Assembly (NCBI GenBank): GCA_002328075.1
Contig: DCVT01000024.1
Span: forward strand, 26,584-90,583
DNA length: 64,000 bases
Source: Anaerolineales bacterium UBA2181
GTDB taxonomy: Bacteria; Chloroflexota; Anaerolineae; Promineifilales; UBA4811
Direction of reading: 5' to 3'
Positions within the stretch are counted from its first letter, which is position 1. Each line of letters begins with the position of its first letter. The translations under genes were made by a program, and so were the position numbers. The notes beneath the pieces are model-generated. The model was not told the origin of the DNA and made no database searches. It saw only the letters and a program-made list of their open reading frames with translations. Shown one piece after another: positions 43,702 through 52,210 of the stretch.

Positions 43702-44259
43702 CTACTCCTCCAATGCCTTTTTCAGGGCCAGCAGTGTCCGATGGTACAACGACTTGACTGCGCCCTCGGTTCGCCCCAGCGTAGCACCAATTTCCTGGTT
43801 GGAACACCGGTTCACGAATTTGAGAACCAGTAGTTGTTGCCGATCGACCGGCAGCGCACCGATCGCTTGCATCAGGCGCTCCTGCTCTTCGCTTCGAACC
43901 AGCTGTTGATGCGGTGTCTCGTCCGAGCCTGCATACCCGACCACGTCGTCCAGCGCGATCGTGTTGTGTTCTCGATTGTCCCGAGCCCAATTCACCACCA
44001 CATTGTGTGCTATCCGATACAGCCATCCGGAGAACGGAGCGCCTCGATGTTGGTAACGGCCAATATGCTGCAACGCCTTGAAAAACACGCGGGCAGTCAG
44101 GTCTTCCGCATCGTGATGATTTCCGGTCCGATAATATAGATAGCTGTAGATACGTTGAACATATCGCTCATAAACCGGCCCAAACGCTCGCGCGTCGCGA
44201 ATCGCCGCGTCTATCAGGGCAGCTTCTTCAGGATCATGAGAGAACAGATCATCTGTCAT
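43702..44259 (-). CDS. ECF-type RNA polymerase sigma factor (copy 2)
   Basis: A sigma factor of 185 residues. Region 2 is visible as YERYVQRIYSYLYYRTGNHH with DAEDLTARVFFKALQHI and FSGWLYRIAHNVVVNWARDN, region 4 as LPVDRQQLLVLKFVNRCSNQ with LGRTEGAVKSLYHRTLLAL. It differs clearly from copy 1 at 26435-27007. The downstream single-TM gene is likely its partner. Confidence 0.92.
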   Translation of the reverse strand: MTDDLFSHDPEEAALIDAAIRDARAFGPVYERYVQRIYSYLYYRTGNHHDAEDLTARVFFKALQHIGRYQHRGAPFSGWLYRIAHNVVVNWARDNREHNTIALDDVVGYAGSDETPHQQLVRSEEQERLMQAIGALPVDRQQLLVLKFVNRCSNQEIGATLGRTEGAVKSLYHRTLLALKKALEE

Positions 44260-44349
44260 AGAAACACGAAATGAGCCGGTTGGTTACGACGGGTTCGATA
44301 AAGCCTCAACTTGATGCCGAGTCGCCGAGAGTATGGTACCGCGAGGTGA

Positions 44350-44979
44350 TCAGCGGTAGATCAGGTAGTCGGCCGCGACCCAACCTGCTCTGCCTTCGGG
44401 CTCAACCACATTTTGCCACATGATACCGTCAACCTCCATCAAACCCCCGCGCACGTACACAGCCGAGCCCTCGGGCAACAACATCAAGCCTCCTCCGAAC
44501 GGTGCGTCTCGTAGCCACAGCCCGCCTCCACCAGTGTTGGTCACCACCGCCTGGCTACGAAGGTCAGGCGTTGGGATTTCGACCAACGGAGTCTCCAGTG
44601 CCTCCTCAGCAACCGGTGAAACAGTGGCATGACGGCCGGTCGGGGTATTTATTGGATATGAGGCCTGAGTTGGGGAGGCCACAGGCATGGGTGTCTCGGC
44701 AATCATTGGCGAGCTCGCGGTCGGTGCTGGCGCCAACAGGTCGCTGTCCAGCGTATCAGGCGGGTTGAACAGCAGCCAGGCGAGAAGCGCTCCCCCGACA
44801 ATGAGCAGCACGACACCACGTATGCGCAGGCCGCGGACGGTGGTGACCGCACGCAACTGCTCCACCGAGTACCAGGCATGGTCCGTGTCCCTGCTCGAGC
44901 GCCAGGACCAGACCAGTTCACCCAGCCCAAATGCAGCCAGACCCATGGCCAGAACCAGCAGAAACCGCTGCAAGTACAC
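44350..44979 (-). CDS. Membrane protein with C-terminal SH3b domain
   Basis: A protein of 209 residues. Two membrane helices (about 4-22 and 53-72) are followed by a Pro/Thr-rich linker and a bacterial SH3 domain at the C-terminus (GGGLWLRDAPFGGGLMLLPE, then VDGIMWQNVVEPEGRAGWVA with the closing ADYL). SH3b domains bind peptidoglycan or short peptides. It is 11 bp from the mazG-like gene's end. Confidence 0.75.
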   Translation of the reverse strand: MYLQRFLLVLAMGLAAFGLGELVWSWRSSRDTDHAWYSVEQLRAVTTVRGLRIRGVVLLIVGGALLAWLLFNPPDTLDSDLLAPAPTASSPMIAETPMPVASPTQASYPINTPTGRHATVSPVAEEALETPLVEIPTPDLRSQAVVTNTGGGGLWLRDAPFGGGLMLLPEGSAVYVRGGLMEVDGIMWQNVVEPEGRAGWVAADYLIYR

Positions 44980-44990
44980 GCCTACACCCT

Positions 44991-46439
44991 CTACCCGGTC
45001 ACCCGGGTATCACTGGAGCGCCACAGCATCAACAACTCATCCGGCCGCAGTGAGGTAAGGGTTCGCCCTTGGCCCCGAACTCTCTGCTCCAGTGACTGAA
45101 AGCGCATCCGGAACCGCCGATTCGCCAACCGCAAGGCAATCTCCGGATCGAGCTCAAGCCAACGGCCCAAACCAACCAGGGCAAACAGCAGGTCGCCAAA
45201 TTCCGCTTCGAGTTCCGACGGGGTTGTCGCCGCCCATAACTCTGACAGCTCTTCCTGCACTTGGGCGCGAGCAGCCGTTTCGTTCGGCCATTGGAATCCC
45301 TGTTTGGCTGCCCGACGCACCAATTCACTGGCCTGGCTCAATGCTGATAGAGAAACCGGCACGCCATCCAACGCAGATTGGGGTTCCGTCTTCCCTTTCT
45401 CCTCCCGCTTGATGGCATCCCAGTTGGAAAGAACCTCCTCCACGCCGTTCACCGTTGTGCTGCCGAACACGTGCGGATGACGGCGGCGGATCTTGGCATC
45501 AATTCCGCCGATGACATCCGCCGAGGAGAACTCGTCTTCCTCGGTGGCTATCTGCATGTGCATGACAATCAGCAGCAGCAGGTCACCCAACTCCTCACAC
45601 AGCGCATCCGTGTCGTCTTCATCGAGGGCGTCCATAACCTCGGCCGTCTCGCTGATCAACGGTTCGCGCAGGCTACCGTGCGTTTGCCGTCTATCCCACG
45701 GACAGCCGTTTGGACCCCGAAGGTGCGCAATCGTCTCCCGAAACTCGACAAACCCGCTCGTGCGTGGTAGAGGCGGAACGTACAAGGCAGTCAGATGATC
45801 GATTAGCTCACTGCGGTCCACGGCATACAGTGGTACCTGCTCCACAACCTCGGCGCTGGTACCAGCGCTGTGAACCAACACAACCGGATGCTCATCTGGG
45901 TACTGGTTCATCAGAGTTAGCTTGACGTGGCTGGCCAGATGCCGGTCGTACAATTGTCCCAGGAGCGCAGGCGTGTCAGAGTCAAAGGGTGGATGAAAGC
46001 GTGATGCCACCTCCAATGCATCTACGACCTGCAACCCGGTCATTCCATCGACCTGAAGCGCAGCAAGAACTGGTTCAATGAAGCTGAGGCCAGCCACCAG
46101 ACGGACCGTCACCCCCCCCAACTTCGCCCGATCCAATAGGGCGGTTACCGTGGCCTCGCCAACCAGTGGATGACCCGGAACTCCGTAGACAACTCCACTT
46201 GGCCGCCGGCTGAGTTCCAGCACCTTGTCAACTATGGTCTGATAGACTCTCTCAAAGCTATCGGCCTCTTCGTACAACTGGTCAAAACTGTGTATGGCTG
46301 CGCCAGAGGGCAAACCCGATACCACCGGGTGCCGGCCGGTTCGCAGGTAGATCTCGCCGGCCAACGACAGAACGTCCCACGCCTGTCGCGTGAGCAACGC
46401 GGGATCACCTGGACCCAATCCAACTATGACAATTGCCAT
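44991..46439 (-). CDS. mazG: Tetrapyrrole-methylase-like/MazG nucleoside triphosphate pyrophosphohydrolase fusion
   Basis: A 482-residue fusion of the YabN type. The N-terminal ~225 residues resemble SAM-dependent tetrapyrrole methylases (IVIVGLGPGDPALLTRQAWD, then VVYGVPGHPLVGEATVTALL). The MazG domain follows (FRETIAHLRGPNGCPWDRRQ, SETAEVMDALDEDD, CEELGDLLLLIVMHMQIA with acidic metal ligands) and hydrolyses non-canonical or excess NTPs. A second MazG-like segment with RAQVQEELSELWAA and LEAEFGDLLFALV lies near the C-terminus. It starts right after the terminator of the ribosomal gene region. Confidence 0.92.
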   Translation of the reverse strand: MAIVIVGLGPGDPALLTRQAWDVLSLAGEIYLRTGRHPVVSGLPSGAAIHSFDQLYEEADSFERVYQTIVDKVLELSRRPSGVVYGVPGHPLVGEATVTALLDRAKLGGVTVRLVAGLSFIEPVLAALQVDGMTGLQVVDALEVASRFHPPFDSDTPALLGQLYDRHLASHVKLTLMNQYPDEHPVVLVHSAGTSAEVVEQVPLYAVDRSELIDHLTALYVPPLPRTSGFVEFRETIAHLRGPNGCPWDRRQTHGSLREPLISETAEVMDALDEDDTDALCEELGDLLLLIVMHMQIATEEDEFSSADVIGGIDAKIRRRHPHVFGSTTVNGVEEVLSNWDAIKREEKGKTEPQSALDGVPVSLSALSQASELVRRAAKQGFQWPNETAARAQVQEELSELWAATTPSELEAEFGDLLFALVGLGRWLELDPEIALRLANRRFRMRFQSLEQRVRGQGRTLTSLRPDELLMLWRSSDTRVTG

Positions 46440-46444
46440 TGGAG

Positions 46445-46474
46445 AAAAAAAGAGGCAAGAAGTTGCCTTGCCTC
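46445..46474 (-). terminator. Strong intrinsic terminator ending the ribosomal protein region
   Basis: On the minus strand an 8-bp stem (GAGGCAAG/CTTGCCTC, arms 46467-46474 and 46452-46459, seven-base loop) is followed by seven T (46451-46445). It lies 70 bp after rpsI. Confidence 0.9.
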
Positions 46475-46543
46475 CGATACTCTACCAATAGGGTCACACT
46501 CAGCAGAGAGCACCCCACCAGCCGCACCCGAGTCGGTATCGGT

Positions 46544-46948
46544 CTAGCGTTTGGTGTAGGTGGGCGCTTTTCGAGCCCGTTTGAGGCCAGGCTTCTTGCG
46601 CTCCTTGGCCCTGGCATCGCGGGTCAGCAACCCCTCTTGGCGCAACATCAGCCTCAGGTCGGGGTCCATCTTGGCCAAGGCGCGTGCCAATCCGTGGCGC
46701 ACGGCGTCACTCTGCCCAGTCTGACCACCCCCGGCCACCAGCACGGTCACATTCACTTTGCCTTCCTGCTCAGTAACGCGAAGTGGCGACATCAGAACAT
46801 CCACATCGCCCAGACGCGGGAAGTAGTCCCCCAGTTGGCGATCGTTCACGATGATGGTGCCATCACCACCGGGGTACACCCGAACACGCGCAGTCGAAGT
46901 CTTGCGGCGACCAACACCTTCATAATAGTACACGGCTTGTTCCGTCAT
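46544..46948 (-). CDS. rpsI: 30S ribosomal protein S9
   Basis: S9 of 134 residues, a head protein of the 30S subunit whose C-terminus reaches the P-site tRNA. YYYEGVGRRKTSTARVRVYP and GGGQTGQSDAVRHGLARALA are the family blocks, and the C-terminus ends in basic THR..KRARKAP-type residues (LKRARKAPTYTKR). It follows rplM by 12 bp, the usual pair. Confidence 0.97.
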   Translation of the reverse strand: MTEQAVYYYEGVGRRKTSTARVRVYPGGDGTIIVNDRQLGDYFPRLGDVDVLMSPLRVTEQEGKVNVTVLVAGGGQTGQSDAVRHGLARALAKMDPDLRLMLRQEGLLTRDARAKERKKPGLKRARKAPTYTKR

Positions 46949-46960
46949 CTCAATACCTCG

Positions 46961-47392
46961 TTATACTTCCAGAACTTCCGGCTGTTGAGCCGCATGAGGA
47001 TGATCTGGTCCTGCATACACCTTCAGTTTGGTGTACAACCGACGACCCAACCGATTCTTCGGCAGCATTCCCCAGACAGCTCTTTCCACTGCCCGAGCTG
47101 GAAACCGCACCAACTGGTCCTTCAACATGATTTCCGTCAGGCCACCATGATAGCCGGAATGGCGATAGTAGACCTTTTGTGTCATTTTGTTGCCGGTCAC
47201 AGCAATCTTGTCTGCGTTGACAACAATCACAAAGTCACCCACATCCATGTGGGGCGAGTACATCGGCTTGTGCTTACCCTTCAGCACGGCGGCTATCTTG
47301 GCGGCCATGCGGCCGAGGGTCTTTCCTTGGGCATCGACCACGTACCATTTGCGCTCGATGTCCACAGGCCTAGTCGCATACGTTCTGTACAT
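46961..47392 (-). CDS. rplM: 50S ribosomal protein L13
   Basis: L13 of 143 residues, an early assembly protein of the 50S subunit. RKWYVVDAQGKTLGRMAAKI, VIVVNADKIAVTGNKMTQKV and YYRHSGYHGGL are typical. It lies 75 bp after truA and pairs with rpsI. Confidence 0.97.
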   Translation of the reverse strand: MYRTYATRPVDIERKWYVVDAQGKTLGRMAAKIAAVLKGKHKPMYSPHMDVGDFVIVVNADKIAVTGNKMTQKVYYRHSGYHGGLTEIMLKDQLVRFPARAVERAVWGMLPKNRLGRRLYTKLKVYAGPDHPHAAQQPEVLEV

Positions 47393-47467
47393 TGCTCAGC
47401 TCCTCACAACCAGACGGCGACCGGCCATCCTCGATCACCCATCGTCCACCTGGCCTAATGCTCAACT

Positions 47468-48208
47468 CTAGTAAACAACCGACACCAGACACAAGCCCTG
47501 CGGCGGAGCAGCAGGACCCGACCTCTTCCGGTCAACCGCGTCCAGCGCCTGCTTGAAATCACACACGGACCACCTGCCGTCGCCAACCAGGCAGAGCGTC
47601 CCAACCAAGCTGCGGACCATTCGATTGAGGAAGGCATCCGCTTCGATGGCAAACACAAACAATCCATCTTGGCGCTGCCACTCTGCCGCGAAGACCTGCC
47701 TGACCGTGTTAACTCCCGCTGGCGGACGGCCAAACGTGCCAAAATCACGCCTACCCACCAGCAACTTGCTCGCGCAATTCATGGCCGCCAGGTCCAGCGA
47801 ACCAGGTCGGTGCCAGGTCATGCGGCGCAACAACGGCGACGGTTCTATTTGGTTGTTAATGCTGTAACGGTATGTCCGCCTATGGGCAGCAAACCGCGGG
47901 TGGAAGCAGGAATCTGTCAGGCGGACATCCCGCACGGCGACGTCGCACGGAAGGTTGGCATTGAGTGCTCGACCGAGTGTCGCTTCACCGTGAGACCAGC
48001 CCACTTCAAAAGCGATGACCTGCCCCGATGCGTGAACACCACTGTCCGTCCGTCCCGCTGCGTTGACGATAACGCGTTGGCCGGTAACGGACTGGATCGC
48101 CTGCTCCAAAGTCTCCTGAACAGTCCTTTCACCCTGAGCCTGACGCTGGAAACCACAAAAATCGGTGCCGTCATACTCGACCAAAGTTCGGTACCGCCGC
48201 AAGTCCAT
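47468..48208 (-). CDS. truA: tRNA pseudouridine(38-40) synthase TruA
   Basis: TruA isomerises uridines 38-40 in the tRNA anticodon stem. The protein has 246 residues with YDGTDFCGFQRQAQGERTVQ at the N-terminus, catalytic Asp55 in AGRTDSGVHASGQ, and FLNRMVRSLVGTL near the C-terminus. It lies between rplQ and rplM, a common bacterial position. Confidence 0.96.
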   Translation of the reverse strand: MDLRRYRTLVEYDGTDFCGFQRQAQGERTVQETLEQAIQSVTGQRVIVNAAGRTDSGVHASGQVIAFEVGWSHGEATLGRALNANLPCDVAVRDVRLTDSCFHPRFAAHRRTYRYSINNQIEPSPLLRRMTWHRPGSLDLAAMNCASKLLVGRRDFGTFGRPPAGVNTVRQVFAAEWQRQDGLFVFAIEADAFLNRMVRSLVGTLCLVGDGRWSVCDFKQALDAVDRKRSGPAAPPQGLCLVSVVY

Positions 48209-48260
48209 CCATTCAGCCCAGCCACTGTGCTGAAAGAGTCAGACAGCTTGGTGCGAGGAC

Positions 48261-48644
48261 CTATTTTTCCTCGCTGACGAATTCCAAAATGGCCATCTCG
48301 GCGTTGTCTCCCAGTCGCCGACCAATCTTGACCATGCGGAGGTAACCACCCGGTCGCGCTTGGTAACGTGGAGCAATGGTGTCAAACAACCTGGAGACCG
48401 CCTCCCGCCCATAAAGCCGCGTCGACGCCAGGCGACGCGCATGCACCTGGCCTGCAGCATCTTTTTGCAGACCATGCTTCGCCAGGGTGACCAGTTTCTC
48501 GGCCGCCGGCCGGATAGAACGGGCTTTAGCCTCAGTCGTTTCGATCTGTTCATGCAGAACCAGCTGCGTAATCAAGTTACGCCACAGAGCGCGCCGTTGG
48601 CCTGATGAACGCCCCAGTATACGACCCGAAACACGGTGTCTCAT
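48261..48644 (-). CDS. rplQ: 50S ribosomal protein L17
   Basis: L17 of 127 residues. MRHRVSGRILGRSSGQRRAL with LWRNLITQLVLHEQIETTEA and KARSIRPAAEKLVTLAKHG is the conserved N-terminal domain, and the end (GGYLRMVKIGRRLGDNAEMA) is standard. It follows rpoA by 18 bp. Confidence 0.97.
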   Translation of the reverse strand: MRHRVSGRILGRSSGQRRALWRNLITQLVLHEQIETTEAKARSIRPAAEKLVTLAKHGLQKDAAGQVHARRLASTRLYGREAVSRLFDTIAPRYQARPGGYLRMVKIGRRLGDNAEMAILEFVSEEK

Positions 48645-48662
48645 TCTATCTATTCCTCTCGT

Positions 48663-49631
48663 CTACTCCTCAGCCGGCGCGCTCTCATCTGTCAGGTACC
48701 CCTTGGCAACCAGCTGAAGTTTTAGTTCTGTCAGCGACTTTTCACCAAAATTGCGGATTGCCAACATGGCCTCCTGGCCTTTGTCCAGCATATCCAGCAC
48801 TTCTCCGACTTTGGTGACGCCAGTGCGCTTGAGTGAGTTGAACACCCGCACGCTCAGGTCCAGTTGCTCGATAGGTACCTCATAGACCTCGCTCGGAATG
48901 CTGGGTTCATCGCGCCTAGCTTCTTCGAGGGCCAAGGTCTCTTCGCTGATACCGGCGATAAGTCGCAGGTGCGTGAGCAGCATGTGTGCCGACTGCGATA
49001 AGGCCTCCTCTGGGCGCAACGTCCCGTCGGTCCAGACCTCTAGCACCAATTTGTCATAGTTCGTCATCTGTCCGACCCGCGTACGTTCCACCTCGTAGTG
49101 TACTCGTCGAACCGGACTAAAGATCGCGTCAACCGGTATCTCGCCGATTGATAATCGTCCACGCTCGTCAGCCGGCGAATATCCCCTGCCCTGCTCCACC
49201 GCCAGCTCCATCTCGAACTGCGCCTCGGCCGAGTCCAGTGCAAGGAGATAGAGGTCAGGGTTGATGATGGTCACCTCCGGAGGCAGTTGGATATCGGCCG
49301 CCGTGACCACACCCTCCCCCTGAACCTCGAGGCGCAGACGAGCCGACTCGCAGTCGATCATCTTTACGCGGATTTGCTTGACGTTCAGGATGAGCTGGGT
49401 CATGTCCTCGCGGGCGTGGGGGATGTCAGAGAACTCGTGCTGCACATCCGTAACGCGGATGGATGTGACCGCAGCACCCGCCAAGGAGGAGAGAAGCACG
49501 CGTCTGAGAGCGTTTCCTAGCGTGATGCCATAGCCGCTTTCCAGCGGACTAATGACAAATCGGCCGTACTTTTTGGTTTTGACATCGTGATCGACCTCGA
49601 TCGTTGGCAGAACCAGGCTAGTCAGGCTCAC
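48663..49631 (-). CDS. rpoA: DNA-directed RNA polymerase subunit alpha
   Basis: Alpha dimerises and nucleates RNA polymerase assembly. The GTG at 49631 (eight bases after GGAGGGAG) is chosen over an in-frame TTG at 49649 that lies on the ribosome site, giving 322 residues. The N-terminal domain has SPLESGYGITLGNALRRVLL and the C-terminal domain IEQLDLSVRVFNSLKRTGVT with AIRNFGEKSLTELKLQL, which contacts promoter DNA and activators. Confidence 0.97.
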   Translation of the reverse strand: MSLTSLVLPTIEVDHDVKTKKYGRFVISPLESGYGITLGNALRRVLLSSLAGAAVTSIRVTDVQHEFSDIPHAREDMTQLILNVKQIRVKMIDCESARLRLEVQGEGVVTAADIQLPPEVTIINPDLYLLALDSAEAQFEMELAVEQGRGYSPADERGRLSIGEIPVDAIFSPVRRVHYEVERTRVGQMTNYDKLVLEVWTDGTLRPEEALSQSAHMLLTHLRLIAGISEETLALEEARRDEPSIPSEVYEVPIEQLDLSVRVFNSLKRTGVTKVGEVLDMLDKGQEAMLAIRNFGEKSLTELKLQLVAKGYLTDESAPAEE

Positions 49632-49670
49632 AATATCATCTCCCTCCAACCAGGAACGGTCTCCCGGTCA

Positions 49671-50309
49671 CTAGCGCGAATAGTATTCCACAATGAGTTG
49701 CTCGTTGAGCGTAACATCGATATCTTCACGTGTCGGCAACTGCAGTACCTGTCCCGAAAGCTCAGCAGGATTGAGCTGCAGCCACCGGGGCACTCGTCGC
49801 TCGTCAAGAACCTGACTAACGCCGCGGAAAAACGACGTCCTCCGGCTTGCCGGACGGACTGCCACAACGTCGCCAGCCTTGACCAGTGCCGACGCGATGT
49901 TGGTCGGCCGCCCGTTCAGCTCGAAATGGCCGTGGTTAACCAACTGGCGCGCTTGAGGTCGCGATTCGGCGAATCCCAGGCGGAAAACCACATTGTCTAA
50001 CCGGCTCTCTAGCAAAACTAGCAGATTGACACCCGTCAAACCTGGACGGGCCAGAGCCACGGTAAAGAGGCGGCGGAATTGCCGCTCCAAAACGCCATAG
50101 ATGCGGCGAGCTTTTTGCTTTTCCCGCAACTGCCGTGAATAATCCGACTCGCGTCGTCTGCGGAAACGAGCATCCTTTCCGTGCATCCCTGGCGGCTGGT
50201 TGCGCCTATCGATGGCGCACTTGGGCGAGGTACAGCGTGCACCCTTTAGGAACAGCTTTTCCCCTTCGCGCCGGCAACGCTTACATGATGGTCCAACGTC
50301 TCTTGCCAA
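49671..50309 (-). CDS. rpsD: 30S ribosomal protein S4, zinc-binding form
   Basis: S4 starts 30S assembly. The TTG at 50309 is chosen, as AGGAGG lies eight bases upstream, and it gives the normal start MARDVGPSCKRCRREG and 212 residues. A TTG two codons earlier is too close to the ribosome site. Cys9, Cys12, Cys26 and Cys31 form a zinc site. The S4 RNA-binding domain shows ESRLDNVVFRLGFAESRPQA. Confidence 0.96.
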   Translation of the reverse strand: MARDVGPSCKRCRREGEKLFLKGARCTSPKCAIDRRNQPPGMHGKDARFRRRRESDYSRQLREKQKARRIYGVLERQFRRLFTVALARPGLTGVNLLVLLESRLDNVVFRLGFAESRPQARQLVNHGHFELNGRPTNIASALVKAGDVVAVRPASRRTSFFRGVSQVLDERRVPRWLQLNPAELSGQVLQLPTREDIDVTLNEQLIVEYYSR

Positions 50310-50418
50310 TTCCAATTCCTCCTATCGAAGAGAGGTTTACGAGGTTGGCTACCCTTCTTCCCTCTCTCTGTTCCGTCATCTATATCGCGGATTCGGTCAC
50401 CAATCGATTTTGCAGGTG

Positions 50419-50811
50419 TTACACCCGGCGTTTTTTCGGCGGTCGGCAACCGTTGTGTGGTACCACAGTCACATCAGAGATCGAACGAACTCTGACCCCT
50501 GTCGCCTGGATGGCCCGGATCGCCGCTTCGCGACCTGGCCCTGGTCCCTTGACAAAGAGGTCCACTTCCTGCATGCCCATTTCCTGACCCTGCCGCATTG
50601 CCAGTTGCGCCGCCATCCTGGCCGCATACGGAGTGCTCTTCCGCGAGCCCTTGAAACCCGCGGTGCCGGCACTTCCCCAGGTCAACGCATTGCCCTGCTG
50701 GTCGGTCAAGGTGACGATCGTGTTGTTGAAAGTGGCAAACACGTGTACCTGACCGTACGGCACGCTGCGCTTTATTTTCCTTACGACTCGGCGTTGTCTC
50801 CGTCGCCCCAT
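50419..50811 (-). CDS. rpsK: 30S ribosomal protein S11
   Basis: S11 of 130 residues, part of the 30S platform near the 3' end of 16S rRNA. VHVFATFNNTIVTLTDQQGN, TPYAARMAAQLAMRQGQEMG and PHNGCRPPKKRRV are family-typical. A 103-bp gap separates it from rpsD. Confidence 0.97.
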   Translation of the reverse strand: MGRRRQRRVVRKIKRSVPYGQVHVFATFNNTIVTLTDQQGNALTWGSAGTAGFKGSRKSTPYAARMAAQLAMRQGQEMGMQEVDLFVKGPGPGREAAIRAIQATGVRVRSISDVTVVPHNGCRPPKKRRV

Positions 50812-50884
50812 TTTGCCTCCATCAATCAGCGTTCAGCCGGCAGCCCATAACCCGGACAGGACAGGCCGAACCAACCAGATATTG

Positions 50885-51274
50885 CTACTTTTTCTTCGCT
50901 CCACGCCGACGGCCACGTCCTGCCACGGTCTTCTTGGGGCCTTTGCGCGTGCGCGCATTGGTTCGCGTTCGCTGACCGTTCACCGGTAGATTGCGCCGGT
51001 GGCGCAGACCCCGGTAGCAGCCGATCTCGACCAAACGCTTGATGTTCATCTGCACCTCTCGGCGCAGGTCACCCTCCACACGATACTCGCGGTCAATGGC
51101 CTCGCGCAGTTGAACCACCTCGGCTTCCGCCAGGTCCTTCACCCGCGTGTCGGGGCTGACTCCAGTGGTCGCCAGAATCTGGTTGCTGGCCGAACGGCCG
51201 ATGCCATAGATATATGTCAAACCAATTTCGACCCGTTTGTCACGGGGCAAGTCCACACCTGCAATACGCGCCAT
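50885..51274 (-). CDS. rpsM: 30S ribosomal protein S13
   Basis: S13 of 129 residues, which bridges the 30S head to the 50S subunit and P-site tRNA. MARIAGVDLPRDKRVEIGLT with YIYGIGRSASNQIL, then YRGLRHRRNLPVNGQRTRTN and a basic tail, are standard. Confidence 0.98.
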   Translation of the reverse strand: MARIAGVDLPRDKRVEIGLTYIYGIGRSASNQILATTGVSPDTRVKDLAEAEVVQLREAIDREYRVEGDLRREVQMNIKRLVEIGCYRGLRHRRNLPVNGQRTRTNARTRKGPKKTVAGRGRRRGAKKK

Positions 51275-51304
51275 CTCTCTTCTCCTGATACCCAGTCGGG
51301 AACA

Positions 51305-51418
51305 TTACCCCTGGCGCTGCTTGTGCCGTGGGTTCTCGCAGATCACGTATACCCGCCCTTTGCGCCTGACAATCTTGCACTTGGGGCATCGCTTTTTCGC
51401 CGAAGCTGACACTCTCAT
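51305..51418 (-). CDS. rpmJ: 50S ribosomal protein L36, zinc-binding form
   Basis: L36 of 37 residues. The sequence starts MRVSASAKKRCPKCKIVRRK and has Cys11, Cys14, Cys27 and His32 as the zinc site. It lies between map and rpsM. infA, which usually precedes it, is absent. Confidence 0.95.
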   Translation of the reverse strand: MRVSASAKKRCPKCKIVRRKGRVYVICENPRHKQRQG

Positions 51419-51445
51419 AGTTACCTCGTTCGTTATCATGACCTG

Positions 51446-52210
51446 CTACGGCAAGGTCAGAACTAGCGGCCCATTCTTGGTCACCGCTATCGAATGCTCA
51501 AAATGAGCACAAAGTTTACCATCTGCCGTGGCAACTGTCCATTGGTCGGGCAGCACTTTCGTGGCTGCCGTGCCCATGTTAACCATCGGTTCTAGCGCAA
51601 TCGTCATGCCAGGCCGCAGCAATGGCCCACGACCCGCTACACCATAGTTGGGTACCTGCGGCTGTTCCCACATGGTACGGCCGACACCGTGCCCCGTATA
51701 CTCACGCACCACGCTGTATCCATGCTTCTCCACGTGGCGTTGAATCGCGAACGACACGTCGCCGGTGCGGTTGCCCAGGCGCATCTTTTCAATGCCCTCC
51801 CAAAGGGATTGCTCCGTTACGTGAATCAGACGCTGAGTTTCCTCCGCAACCGCTCCCACCGCCACGGTAAACGCGGCGTCCGCCACGAATCCCTGGTAGG
51901 TCACCCCACAATCGATGCTGACAATATCGCCCTCGCGCAACCCGCGTGACCCCGGAATGCCATGAACGAGCTCCTCGTTGATTGAGGCCGTGATGGTGGC
52001 CGGGAACGGCATCTGCCTCGGATGTTGGATAACCCCGAGAAAGGTCGGGTTCGCACCGGCCGACCGAATAGCCTCTTCGGCAACAGCATCCAATTCGGCC
52101 GTGCTGACGCCTGGCCTGACAGCCGCCCGCACCCGAGCCAACGCTTCGGCCAATATGGCGCCCGCTTGTCGCATCAAAACGATCTCGGTGGGTGACTTGA
52201 TGATGATCAC
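51446..52210 (-). CDS. map: Type I methionine aminopeptidase
   Basis: It removes the initiator Met from nascent proteins. The protein has 254 residues from GTG 52210, which overlaps the adk stop (GTGA). An earlier in-frame start at 52237 would overlap adk further. Metal ligands are seen as Asp in SIDCGVTYQGFVADAAF (both Asp), His in GHGVGRTMWE, Glu in ALEPMVN and Glu in CAHFEHSIAV. It begins MIIIKSPTEIVLMRQAGAIL, typical of the family. Confidence 0.96.
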   Translation of the reverse strand: MIIIKSPTEIVLMRQAGAILAEALARVRAAVRPGVSTAELDAVAEEAIRSAGANPTFLGVIQHPRQMPFPATITASINEELVHGIPGSRGLREGDIVSIDCGVTYQGFVADAAFTVAVGAVAEETQRLIHVTEQSLWEGIEKMRLGNRTGDVSFAIQRHVEKHGYSVVREYTGHGVGRTMWEQPQVPNYGVAGRGPLLRPGMTIALEPMVNMGTAATKVLPDQWTVATADGKLCAHFEHSIAVTKNGPLVLTLP

